Shown here: positions 1-5,832 of the stretch, one piece after another
How positions within the stretch are numbered: position 1 is the stretch's first letter
Layout of the letters: each line of letters opens with the position of its first letter
Origin: Trichodesmium sp. MAG_R04
GTDB taxonomy: Bacteria; Cyanobacteriota; Cyanobacteriia; Cyanobacteriales; Microcoleaceae
Length of the DNA stretch: 5,875 nucleotides
Assembly: GCA_023356515.1 (NCBI GenBank)
Contig: JAKQYG010000270.1
Location: 1-5,875 of the forward strand
Direction: 5' to 3'
The notes under the pieces: generated by a model
What the model was told of the DNA's origin: nothing
The model's database searches: none
Seen by the model: the letters and a program-made list of their open reading frames with translations, nothing else
Translations under genes and position numbers: made by a program

Positions 1-895
1 AAGTAGTCTCTGGAAACATGCCAATAGGCATTCCAGGAGGTTTCAATTTTTGGCTCTGAACACACTGACCATCACCTGAGATTAAAATAGCTGGGGGGTG
101 ACCAGCGCTTGCATAAACGAGTTGACTTTGAGAATGATTATACACTCCATACCAAATAGTAAAGTATTTGTCATTTTGATAAGTTATTTGGTAAGTATTG
201 TTTAAAGCTCTAAGTACATCACTAGGCTTATGGTAGTCTAAGTTAGGTATAGCTTTTGACCTTAACAAATTCAAAACTGAAACTGAAGGAAGTGCAGCTT
301 GTAAACCATGACCTGCAACATCTAATAGATATACAGCTAAGTGATTTTCATCCAACCAATAATAATCAAAGCAGTCTCCCCCTAACTTGTGAGAAGGAAT
401 AAACCGAGATTCAACTTTTATTGGTTCTGTTAAAAATTCTGGTAAAAGAGAAGATACATAGTCGGCAGCTTCAGCTAATTCTGCTTCTAGTAGTTGCTTT
501 TGAGTTTGTAAGTCTTGAGAAAGCTGATGTAGTCGAAGTCCAGCTCTAACCCTAGCCTTCATTTCATTTATTTCCATGGGTTTAGCGATAAAGTCATCAG
601 CACCAGCATCAAGACCTTTAACTCGATCTTGAACCGTTCCTAAAGAAGTTAACAAAATAAAGAAAGTAGTAGACAAATCAGAAATAGCTTTAACTCTACG
701 GCATACTTCTATTCCTGTGAGTCTTGGCATTAGCCAATCACAGATAATCAAAGCAGGTTGCAGGAGTTTTGCTTGTTCAAAACCTTCTTCACCGTTACTT
801 GCTACTGTCACCTCATAACCTTGTTTGCGCAGAACTCTTCTCAGCAATTCCTGAATGGCAATATCATCATCAATAACCAAAATTTTATATATCAT
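1..895 (-). CDS. Response regulator fused to SpoIIE/PP2C-type serine phosphatase (3' end cut off by window edge)
   Basis: Translating the minus strand from the ATG at 895-893 gives an unbroken frame of 298 residues that leaves the window. Residues 1-120 are a CheY-like receiver domain: acidic pocket D9-D11 (start MIYKILVIDDD), phospho-acceptor D53 in ICDWLMP, T83 and K105 in the AKP motif. Residues about 122-145 are a polar, Gln/Glu/Leu-rich linker that may be a coiled coil. The SpoIIE/PP2C domain follows, with LGGD (171-174), DVAGHG (192-197) and SAGHPP (263-268); the aspartates are the expected metal ligands. By family knowledge such proteins dephosphorylate a phosphoserine on a STAS-domain antagonist when the receiver is phosphorylated, acting in the cytoplasm. 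Related proteins run to roughly 370-400 residues, so about a quarter is probably missing. No clear Shine-Dalgarno precedes the ATG. The gene is divergent from the RsbW-like gene 164 bp away, which supports a shared partner-switching role. Domain call is firm; the target is inferred. Confidence 0.93.
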   Translation of the reverse strand, partial: MIYKILVIDDDIAIQELLRRVLRKQGYEVTVASNGEEGFEQAKLLQPALIICDWLMPRLTGIEVCRRVKAISDLSTTFFILLTSLGTVQDRVKGLDAGADDFIAKPMEINEMKARVRAGLRLHQLSQDLQTQKQLLEAELAEAADYVSSLLPEFLTEPIKVESRFIPSHKLGGDCFDYYWLDENHLAVYLLDVAGHGLQAALPSVSVLNLLRSKAIPNLDYHKPSDVLRALNNTYQITYQNDKYFTIWYGVYNHSQSQLVYASAGHPPAILISGDGQCVQSQKLKPPGMPIGMFPETT

Positions 896-1059
896 GGACT
901 GAGTTCAACAATTAACTGTTTCGGCTAAAGACGAAATAACAATGGGTAGACCACCAAGGGTTTGTAATTTTCAATTATTCACATGAATTTTATACAGATA
1001 CTTCACAATGTAACTTAAAATATACCTCAAATATTATGTAATTCTTAAAGTATAGAAGT
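896..1059. promoter_or_regulatory. Divergent intergenic region between phosphatase and RsbW-like genes
   Basis: This 164-bp AT-rich gap separates the two divergent starts and must hold the promoter of each. A TATTAT hexamer at 1032-1037 could be a -10 for the rightward gene, but no good -35 lies 16-18 bp upstream of it. No convincing promoter was found for the leftward gene. The perfect palindrome ATTCACATGAAT at 977-988 is a possible operator. Regulation here is inferred from layout, not shown by strong motifs. Confidence 0.4.
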
Positions 1060-1548
1060 GTGGTTAATGTGAAAGGTTCTGATAAATTACCAACATTTAG
1101 CAAAGCTTATTTGCAAGTTCGTTCAGACCTCAGAGAAAATGACAAAGTTTTGTCATGGTTTGAGCAGTTACATCAAATACCAATTCCCAAAACAATTTGG
1201 TTACAGTGTGAATTGACTTTAGCTGAAGGTTTTACTAATGCAGCTCGCCATGCTCATAAATGTTTGCCTAAAGAAACACCTATAGAGATTGAAATTACAA
1301 TGTATACCCACTATTTGGAAATTAGAATCTGGGATTATGGTCAGCCTTTTGATATCTCAGGATGGTTAAAAGCACAACCGGATCCAGATATGTTTGCTTC
1401 TGGTGGGCGGGGCATAAGATTAATGTATGCAATAGCAGATCATATTAGTTATACTCGTACATCTGATCATCGTAACTGTTTGTTAATTATCAAAAAATAT
1501 TGGTCATATTCTCAAGAACAAAATCACTTTTCTGATTGTGATACCTAA
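1060..1548 (+). CDS. RsbW-like anti-sigma regulatory factor / serine kinase (HATPase)
   Basis: The 162-residue product has the three ATP-binding boxes of the GHKL fold in order: N-box AEGFTNAARHAH (residues 55-66, E56 and N60), G1 box WDYGQPFD (91-98, D92 and G94), and G2 box GGRGIRLM (115-122). This pattern with no histidine-kinase dimerisation domain is typical of RsbW/SpoIIAB-type proteins, which bind a sigma factor or phosphorylate a STAS antagonist on serine. The family members are about 140-160 residues, so the protein is full length. The start is a GTG at 1060; no ATG is available before the upstream in-frame stop at 1039-1041, and GTG at 1069 is an alternative. There is no clear Shine-Dalgarno. 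It is divergent from a SpoIIE-type phosphatase, the classical opposing activity. The actual partner (sigma factor or other) cannot be told from the sequence. The roughly 15 polar residues after the last strand look like an unstructured tail. Confidence 0.9.
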   Translation: MVNVKGSDKLPTFSKAYLQVRSDLRENDKVLSWFEQLHQIPIPKTIWLQCELTLAEGFTNAARHAHKCLPKETPIEIEITMYTHYLEIRIWDYGQPFDISGWLKAQPDPDMFASGGRGIRLMYAIADHISYTRTSDHRNCLLIIKKYWSYSQEQNHFSDCDT

Positions 1549-1572
1549 AATCTGGAATTTATCAGGGTGAAG

Positions 1573-2343
1573 CTATGATATTGGTGCTAGTGGATTCAAC
1601 CAAATTAGGATTTCATGTTTTAATTGATTAAAATCTCTATAAATCTCTTGTTTTAGCCATTGACCAAGGGCATCTACAGGAGTATACACTTGTCCTACAG
1701 ACCAAGTTAAATCTTGGCCTAATGGTGTTAAATGGTTTCCATTTAATCTTTTAACTGTTACCATACTGGGAAAACGTAGTCTTAATAGATTTCTTAATAC
1801 AATAGTCTGATCTATATTATCATCATTAAATTTAATCAATAAGTTACGCCGAATTTGATAATGCTTTTGAATTATACTATTTGTGATTTTGGGGGATGGA
1901 GTAAACTCTACTTTCACTACAGAAGATATTTGTTGGACCAGGGGAATAGCATCACTAGCTGCAAAATTATTGAAAGATATGAGAATATTACCAGCTCTTG
2001 CTATGGAAAATAAGCTACCTATAAGTAAATGTAACTTACATCCCATACTATGCCCAATTCCATAAATAGGTAATGATTTTTTACTGAGTATTCTACTGGT
2101 GTATAAGTGATTCAGACAATCCTCAAAACTGCTGAGAACATTTTCAGCTATTGCTACATGATCTAAAGTATTGATAAAAGGAGTAGCTATTACTCCATAG
2201 CCTTGATTTGCTAGAATTTCCAATAACCACCGATAAGTGATATGGGGTGCAGTTGCAACAAAAGCTCCACCCAAAAAATGTATGATTGCTTTGGGGCGAG
2301 AAGGTATTAATACCCAATTAGCATAATTTTCTTGCCATTCCAT
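1573..2343 (-). CDS. DUF1350 family protein, alpha/beta-hydrolase-like
   Basis: The 256-residue product matches what I know of DUF1350, a family found in cyanobacteria and plastid-bearing eukaryotes with no well established reaction. Hydrolase-like features are visible. IHFLGGAFVA (residues 21-30) fits the first strand and oxyanion loop, and GIGHSMG (95-101) is a GxSxG nucleophile elbow with S99. The acidic cluster FNDDNID (172-178) could supply the acid, and NGNHLTP (201-207) places H204 where the catalytic histidine would be. A complete triad is therefore possible but is inference. No signal peptide or membrane segment is evident, so it is probably cytoplasmic. The ATG at 2343-2341 is the natural start; it lacks a Shine-Dalgarno. 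A perfect TATAAT lies about 31 bp upstream. The gene converges on the RsbW-like gene with a 24-bp gap and no obvious terminator between them. Substrate is unknown. Confidence 0.85.
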   Translation of the reverse strand: MEWQENYANWVLIPSRPKAIIHFLGGAFVATAPHITYRWLLEILANQGYGVIATPFINTLDHVAIAENVLSSFEDCLNHLYTSRILSKKSLPIYGIGHSMGCKLHLLIGSLFSIARAGNILISFNNFAASDAIPLVQQISSVVKVEFTPSPKITNSIIQKHYQIRRNLLIKFNDDNIDQTIVLRNLLRLRFPSMVTVKRLNGNHLTPLGQDLTWSVGQVYTPVDALGQWLKQEIYRDFNQLKHEILIWLNPLAPIS

Positions 2344-2480
2344 AATTTAAAACTATAAAAGTTTTTTCTTGACAATTATAATATTTAATGGTATGGTATA
2401 TAGTCATATTTTGAACTAAGTTTAAGAATTATTTATTGTTTAACAATAGTACAACTTAAATTGTAATAATATAATAATAT
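2344..2480. other. AT-rich gene-free interval with nested inverted repeats
   Basis: No coding sequence was recognised here. A 15-nt palindrome, TATTGTT-T-AACAATA, occupies 2434-2448. It sits inside a wider inverted pair, TTTAAG at 2421-2426 and CTTAAA at 2455-2460. The stretch 2461-2480 is a TAAT-rich run that directly abuts the proposed right end of the IS relic, so on the minus strand it would be the sequence immediately after the omegaRNA-like scaffold. The palindrome may be an operator, a transcript hairpin, or a chance product of low GC. Confidence 0.35.
2375..2380 (-). promoter_or_regulatory. Candidate -10 element for the DUF1350 gene
   Basis: On the minus strand this reads TATAAT, a perfect -10 consensus, which would place the transcript start about 25 bp before the ATG at 2343. 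No good -35 hexamer is found 16-18 bp upstream (the sequence there is CTATAT-like). In such AT-rich DNA the match could be chance. Confidence 0.4.
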
Positions 2481-2580
2481 GACATACTCCTACACTAAGC
2501 TGATGGTATAGTACGGGCTTCTCGCTTCCCAGTCCCGGTATTCCGTCGGACTCAACGAACTTTAAAGACTCAATGCCCTA
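2481..2580 (-). ncRNA. omegaRNA (reRNA)-like structured right-end segment
   Basis: Reading the minus strand downstream of the TnpB remnant, several structures appear. A hairpin AGTCC-GA-CGG-AATA-CCG-GGACT (2552-2531) has all eight base pairs perfect with a GA bulge. A terminal hairpin CTATAC/GTGTAG (2511-2506 with 2495-2490) is closed by six pairs including one G-U, which is kept only in minus-strand RNA. GGGC (2578-2575) can pair with GCCC (2518-2515) around the first hairpin. A scaffold overlapping the tnpB 3' end and finishing at the right end is the known layout of TnpB guide RNAs, with the guide taken from the flanking DNA. The structures are seen; the RNA identity and any expression are inferred. 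With TnpB destroyed, function would need a nuclease supplied elsewhere. Confidence 0.45.
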
Positions 2581-2638
2581 CCGCCCTGTTTTTTATATTT
2601 ATCCCTGCGTTTACATCACGGTCTATTAATATACTGTA
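2570..2638 (-). pseudogene. tnpB: Decayed C-terminal fragment of TnpB (IS605 OrfB)
   Basis: Minus-strand translation in the frame ending at the TGA at 2572-2570 gives DRDVNAGINIKNRAVGH. The DRDxNAxxNI motif is the signature of the TnpB C-terminus and carries the last acidic residue of the RuvC-like nuclease site. In intact TnpB a CxxC...CxxC zinc ribbon comes just before it. Here the preceding residues read IPNYSILI with no cysteines, and the frame closes at a TGA at 2728-2726, so the nuclease core is gone. After the terminal TGA the same frame reads VFKVR, another TGA, then VRRNTGTGKREAR. The original protein may have had a longer tail lost to a stop mutation, or this is simply the right end read as protein. 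It cannot encode a working TnpB. Confidence 0.7.
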
Positions 2639-2647
2639 GTTTGGTAT

Positions 2648-2690
2648 GAGGCTTCTCGACGATTTAGCTAAAAAATCGTATTGAGGCCAT
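2648..2690. repeat. Interrupted hairpin near the left side of the IS relic
   Basis: On the minus strand ACGATTT (2680-2674) pairs perfectly with AAATCGT (2666-2660) across a 7-nt loop. The stem continues, with small internal loops, as CTC/GAG and GGC/GCC. The outer arm contains CGAGAAGCC, the same 9-mer found in the right-end segment at 2516-2524. This may be a left-end hairpin of the IS, part of a second relic, or a remnant of coding sequence. The stretch from 2691 to 2778 up to the comF stop shows nothing recognisable. Confidence 0.4.
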
Positions 2691-2778
2691 TCATTATGAC
2701 TCCTGACTTCTAATAAATAGCCTAGTCATTTGTAGCAAACATTTATTGCAAACGCTCCTGCATTTTTTAATTTCATCC

Positions 2779-3519
2779 CTACTTTTGAGAAGTAGATTTT
2801 TCAAGCCTTTTCTCACTTTTTAACCGTGGTTTCTTAGCAGTGGGTTTGATACTAGTAGCGATCGCTAACACTCCCACTACTTTAATACCTCCTTTGCGCA
2901 AAACCTCTATGGCAGAATTCACCGTTGCACCAGTTGTATAAACATCATCCACCAGTAAAACTGAAGCACGAGGACGAGAGTTACGGAAATCTTTCCTCAA
3001 CAGAAAAGCGTCCTTGACTGTTTCCAACCTTTCCCCAGGAGACAAACTATATAATGGCTGAGTCTGTTTCACCCTTACCAAAGCATTTCGCCATATCTGC
3101 AAACCTGTCGCTTTACAAAAACTATTGGCCAATAACTCTGCCTGATTAAAGCCTCGTTCCCTCTGCTTTTTTTTGTGCATGGGAATGGGTATAACTACCA
3201 CTTTGTCAAGGGTTACCACAGGAGAAGCTAACCACCCATCTGCTAACCAATATGCCAGAGGTCTTGCTATTTGCGGGTTATCTTTATATTTCATGGCAGC
3301 GATCGCTTGTTTGAGACTATCTTTATATTGACCCCAAATAAATACAGGTACTTCTCCAGAAAATATTTCTCCTCCACCAGGAAACTGACAATGCCAAACT
3401 TGTTTTTCGCAATATTGACAAAACTCTCTGTCTGCTGAACGCTGACAAAGAGGGCACTTAGGTTTAAGAAATATATTCAGAAATGGTTTAAGGATTTTTC
3501 TCCAGATAAATTTAATCAT
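2779..3519 (-). CDS. comF: ComF-family phosphoribosyltransferase-like protein
   Basis: The protein is 246 residues from the ATG at 3519-3517. A TTG two codons upstream would give 248, but ATG is preferred because AAGG lies 9 nt before it (3532-3529) and only 3 nt before the TTG. Numbering from the TTG, a zinc-ribbon-like cluster CPLCQRSADREFCQYC gives C24, C27, C36 and C39. PIPMHKKKQRERGFNQAE (113-130) is the conserved ComF segment with RxRGFNQ. VLLVDDVYTTGAT (189-201) is the PRPP-binding loop of type I phosphoribosyltransferases. In competent bacteria ComF is a cytosolic protein needed for uptake and processing of transforming DNA; its reaction is not settled, and the cyanobacterial role is inferred. 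The lysine-rich tail (about 225-248) is probably disordered. It contains two HIP1 sites. It lies downstream of ggt on the same strand but probably has its own promoter, so an operon is doubtful. Confidence 0.92.
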   Translation of the reverse strand: MIKFIWRKILKPFLNIFLKPKCPLCQRSADREFCQYCEKQVWHCQFPGGGEIFSGEVPVFIWGQYKDSLKQAIAAMKYKDNPQIARPLAYWLADGWLASPVVTLDKVVVIPIPMHKKKQRERGFNQAELLANSFCKATGLQIWRNALVRVKQTQPLYSLSPGERLETVKDAFLLRKDFRNSRPRASVLLVDDVYTTGATVNSAIEVLRKGGIKVVGVLAIATSIKPTAKKPRLKSEKRLEKSTSQK

Positions 3520-3545
3520 TGTCAAGAACCTTGAAAAGATCTAGA

Positions 3546-3573
3546 ATTTTAATATGATTAGAACTTAAGTCAA
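3546..3573 (-). promoter_or_regulatory. Candidate sigma70-type promoter for comF
   Basis: On the minus strand TTGACT (3573-3568) and TAAAAT (3551-3546) are each five of six matches to the -35 and -10 consensus and are separated by 16 bp. Transcription would begin about 20 nt before the comF ATG. The -35 overlaps the end of the inverted repeat proposed as the ggt terminator, giving a compact terminator-promoter junction. It is a consensus match only. Confidence 0.5.
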
Positions 3574-3605
3574 AACCAGGTTATAAGATGAAATTTGCTG
3601 GTTTT
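3572..3605 (-). terminator. Inverted repeat, possible ggt terminator
   Basis: AAAACCAG (3572-3579) and CTGGTTTT (3598-3605) form a perfect 8-bp inverted repeat with an 18-nt loop. Read on the minus strand the hairpin ends in TTTT, about 100 bp after the ggt stop and just before the comF promoter candidate. The large loop and AT-rich stem base make it a weak terminator at best; a regulatory or chance repeat is possible. The rest of the 3520-3707 gap holds nothing recognised beyond the comF promoter candidate. Confidence 0.35.
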
Positions 3606-3707
3606 AACAACAATAATCAGGGTAATAATCCCGGCTTCTTGATTGATTTTGATAAGTCCTGATGGTATGATAAAGGTTTTAAGACAGATGAAATATATTC
3701 TTAACAA

Positions 3708-5489
3708 TTATTTGGTCTTAGTGGTTAGCCCTCTTACCTCTCCTTCTCCACGTGGATCTGCCGCTGCTTCTAATATCCCACTTTCATCCACTACCACTAC
3801 ATTTGCATTACCCCAACCACGTCGCATTATTACATTATGTCCACGCTGTTTCAACTCGTTTACAGTTTCCTCACTAAACCCCCCTGTTTCCAACATCAAC
3901 TTATCTGGCAACCATTGATGATGAAAACGTGGGGCAGATACAGCTTCTGCTGCATTCATCTTATGTTCTAATACATTTAATATAATTTGCAAAACTGTCG
4001 TAATAATTGTACTTCCTCCAGGAGAACCAGTTGCCATAATTAACCGACCATTCTCTGTAACAATAGTAGGAGTCATACTAGACAAAGGAGTTTTTCTGGG
4101 AGCTATAGCATTCGCTTCACCCCCTACCAAACCATATAAATTAGGTATTCCAGGAGCAGTAGCAAAATCATCCATCTCATTATTTAACAATATTCCTGTA
4201 CCAGCAGCTACTACTCCGGCGCCAAAGACACCATTAATTGTATATGTCATACTAATAACATTCCGCTCTTTGTCTACTACGGTGAGATGGGTAGTATCAG
4301 GAGATTCCCAAATATGATTCTTCAGAACTTCTGGTGATATTGGTTGTACTTCGGTGGAACGTCTGACTTTTGTGAGATTAATTTCCTTACGTCGTTGTTG
4401 AGCATAACTCAAGCTAGTCAACTTCTTCACTGGCACTTCTACAAAATCTGGATCTCCTAAATATAAGGAGCGATCAGCATAAGCAACCCGCATTGCTTCA
4501 GTGAGTAAATGAATAGTATCAGGATTTTCCCTACCCCACTGTTGCAAATTGGTTTCTCCTACAATATTTAGGATTTGCAGTAGATGTACTCCTCCAGAAG
4601 ATGGTGGCGGCATAGTACAAATTTTTGCCTGTTGAAACTTGCCGCAAATAGGTTGACGCCATATTGGTGTATAGTTCTGCAAATCTTCTAAAGTAATTAG
4701 ACCTCCTGCTTTGGTCATATCAGTAGCGATCGCTTGAGCAATTTTGCCTGTATAAAAGCTTTGAGGATTTTCAGCAATGGTTTCTAGAGTTTGAGCTTGA
4801 TCAGTTTGAATCAGTAAATCTCCTGGTTGATATGCTTGGCTATTCTTAGTAAATATATCTCTAGCTGCTGGATTTTTGTTGATTACTTCTAAGCGTGCTT
4901 CCAGTTTACTAACGAAGTGATCGCTTACTTTAAACCCATCACGAGCATAACGAATAGCTGGTTTGAGCAATTCTGACCAAGATAACTTGCCATAGGATTT
5001 GTGAACATTATATAATCCTGCTACAGTTCCCGGCACTCCCACTGCTAAATGTCCATCTAAACTTGCTCTTTTCTCTACTTCTCCTTTTTCGTTAAGGTAC
5101 ATATTTTGGGTTGCTGCTTGAGGGGCTCTTTCCCGAAAGTCTAGGGCTCGAATTTTATACTGTTGAATCTCAGGATTTTCTGGAGGAGTTCCCAATAGTA
5201 AAAAACCTCCACCTCCAATACCTGCTGAAAATGGCTCTACTACTGAAATGGCAAAGGCTGTAGCTACTGCTGCATCTACTGCATTGCCTCCTTTTTCTAG
5301 CATTAACTTTCCTGCTTCACTAGCTAGGGGATGAGCTGAAACTACTATACTTTCTTTGCTCCGTTTTAATTCTGTTAGAGGTAGAGATTTTGAAGAATTG
5401 GGAGTCCAACTAAAGAGCAATAAGGAAACAGCTACAGAACTAAATATTAGTATTTGGCTTTTAGTCTGAGGGAATTGAATTTGAGGCAT
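3708..5489 (-). CDS. ggt: Gamma-glutamyltransferase (glutathione hydrolase) precursor
   Basis: The 593-residue product is a full-length Ggt, matching the usual 550-600. It cleaves the gamma-glutamyl bond of glutathione and related peptides, transferring the glutamyl group to water or an acceptor, outside the cytoplasmic membrane. Residues about 11-27 are a hydrophobic signal-peptide core after K10, with no lipobox seen. The large-subunit part includes the GGNAVDAAVA segment (68-76) and DFRERAP (117-123), where R119 corresponds to the glutamate-binding arginine. DTTHLTVVD (398-406) marks the autocleavage site, with T399 as the expected nucleophile of the small subunit. NNEMDDF (436-442), PLSSMTP (468-474) and TGSPGGS (487-493) complete the active site. 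All key residues are present, so an active self-processing enzyme is expected. The ATG at 5489-5487 directly precedes the signal peptide; no Shine-Dalgarno is visible. One HIP1 site lies at 4726-4733. Likely role is periplasmic glutathione turnover, inferred from the family. Confidence 0.96.
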   Translation of the reverse strand: MPQIQFPQTKSQILIFSSVAVSLLLFSWTPNSSKSLPLTELKRSKESIVVSAHPLASEAGKLMLEKGGNAVDAAVATAFAISVVEPFSAGIGGGGFLLLGTPPENPEIQQYKIRALDFRERAPQAATQNMYLNEKGEVEKRASLDGHLAVGVPGTVAGLYNVHKSYGKLSWSELLKPAIRYARDGFKVSDHFVSKLEARLEVINKNPAARDIFTKNSQAYQPGDLLIQTDQAQTLETIAENPQSFYTGKIAQAIATDMTKAGGLITLEDLQNYTPIWRQPICGKFQQAKICTMPPPSSGGVHLLQILNIVGETNLQQWGRENPDTIHLLTEAMRVAYADRSLYLGDPDFVEVPVKKLTSLSYAQQRRKEINLTKVRRSTEVQPISPEVLKNHIWESPDTTHLTVVDKERNVISMTYTINGVFGAGVVAAGTGILLNNEMDDFATAPGIPNLYGLVGGEANAIAPRKTPLSSMTPTIVTENGRLIMATGSPGGSTIITTVLQIILNVLEHKMNAAEAVSAPRFHHQWLPDKLMLETGGFSEETVNELKQRGHNVIMRRGWGNANVVVVDESGILEAAADPRGEGEVRGLTTKTK

Positions 5490-5524
5490 AATGCAACTAT
5501 TGAGATTAACTATGGTTATTCTTT

Positions 5525-5555
5525 TTTATACCATTTCTCAACATAATTTTGTCTA
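5525..5555 (-). promoter_or_regulatory. Candidate extended -10 promoter for ggt
   Basis: On the minus strand TGGTATAAA (5533-5525) fits an extended -10 (TGnTATAAT type). TAGACA (5555-5550) is a five-of-six match to a -35, but the 19-bp spacer is long. The extended -10 could compensate. Transcript start would lie about 30 nt upstream of the ggt ATG. Confidence 0.4.
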
Positions 5556-5740
5556 AGAATTCACTTGGTATCCAACGTTGTAACCTACATTCCGCACTTC
5601 ATTATGTAGCACAAAAAGATACATGAATTATCATTACTATTTTGAGCCAACAAATTAAACAAATTAATTCTATAGAACACAAAAAATCAGTGGCATGAGT
5701 ATTTTTGGCAAACCAGGAATTTCTGTTGGCAGCAGAAAAT

Positions 5741-5762
5741 ACAGGAGGAACTATACTCCTGT
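5741..5762. terminator. Perfect 7-bp hairpin, terminator-like on the minus strand
   Basis: ACAGGAG (5741-5747) and CTCCTGT (5756-5762) form a perfect stem with an 8-nt loop. On the minus strand it is followed by ATTTTCT, so it could end a leftward transcript arriving from beyond the window. A second small palindrome, TTGAT-AGC-ATCAA (5762-5774), abuts it. The T-tract is short, so the terminator role is tentative. Confidence 0.35.
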
Positions 5763-5800
5763 TGATAGCATCAATTAATTTTCTTAACTATTCAAGTGGT

Positions 5801-5832
5801 GCGATCGCGAAGCGGACTGGAAGTCTATCGCT
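5801..5832. repeat. HIP1-containing hairpin repeat
   Basis: The segment opens with the HIP1 octamer GCGATCGC (5801-5808) and folds on itself. AGCG-GACT (5811-5818) pairs with AGTC (5822-5825) and, after a TAT bulge, CGCT (5829-5832), leaving a GGA loop. Alternatively GCGAT (5801-5805) pairs with ATCGC (5827-5831). Short palindromic modules starting GCGATCGCGAAGCG are familiar in intergenic DNA of filamentous cyanobacteria, and this may be one. Only one copy is in the window. Confidence 0.5.

Larger units (their letters stand above)
2481..2638 (-). mobile_element. Relic of an IS200/IS605-family (IS1341-type) element, tnpB 3' end plus right end
   Basis: On the minus strand a TnpB C-terminal coding remnant (ending at 2570) is followed by about 90 bp of GC-richer sequence that contrasts with the AT-rich flanks and folds into hairpins. 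It ends AGGAGTATGTCA at about 2481, resembling right ends of cyanobacterial IS605-type elements as I remember them. No TnpA gene and no N-terminal or central TnpB is present, so this is a truncated, immobile remnant. The left boundary of the element cannot be placed: it may be near 2640 or extend to about 2690-2750. The right boundary near 2481 is an estimate. Confidence 0.6.

Noticed and set aside
1883..2065. 60-codon open frame on the plus strand
   Set aside because: It lies wholly inside the DUF1350 gene on the opposite strand, has no recognisable motif, and is best explained as an antisense shadow.
2369..2397. TTGACA with TATGGT 17 bp downstream on the plus strand
   Set aside because: The -35 is perfect but the -10 is poor, it overlaps the better minus-strand TATAAT, and no plus-strand gene follows it.
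2570..2725. A functional small protein of 52 codons in the TnpB-remnant frame
   Set aside because: The frame opens just after a TGA with no ATG or suitable start nearby, and only the last 17 residues resemble a family, so it is treated as decayed TnpB.
2501..2760. A tRNA or small conserved RNA such as a riboswitch in the GC-richer part of the intergenic region
   Set aside because: No cloverleaf, anticodon arm or known riboswitch core was found; the structure is better explained by an IS605-type right end.
3643..3918. 91-codon open frame on the plus strand
   Set aside because: Most of it is antisense to the conserved C-terminal part of ggt; the product is low-complexity Ser/Pro/Thr-rich with no family resemblance.
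5695..5778. 27-codon open frame starting ATG on the plus strand
   Set aside because: It is short, lacks a ribosome binding site at a proper distance, runs through the 5741-5762 hairpin, and resembles no protein I know.
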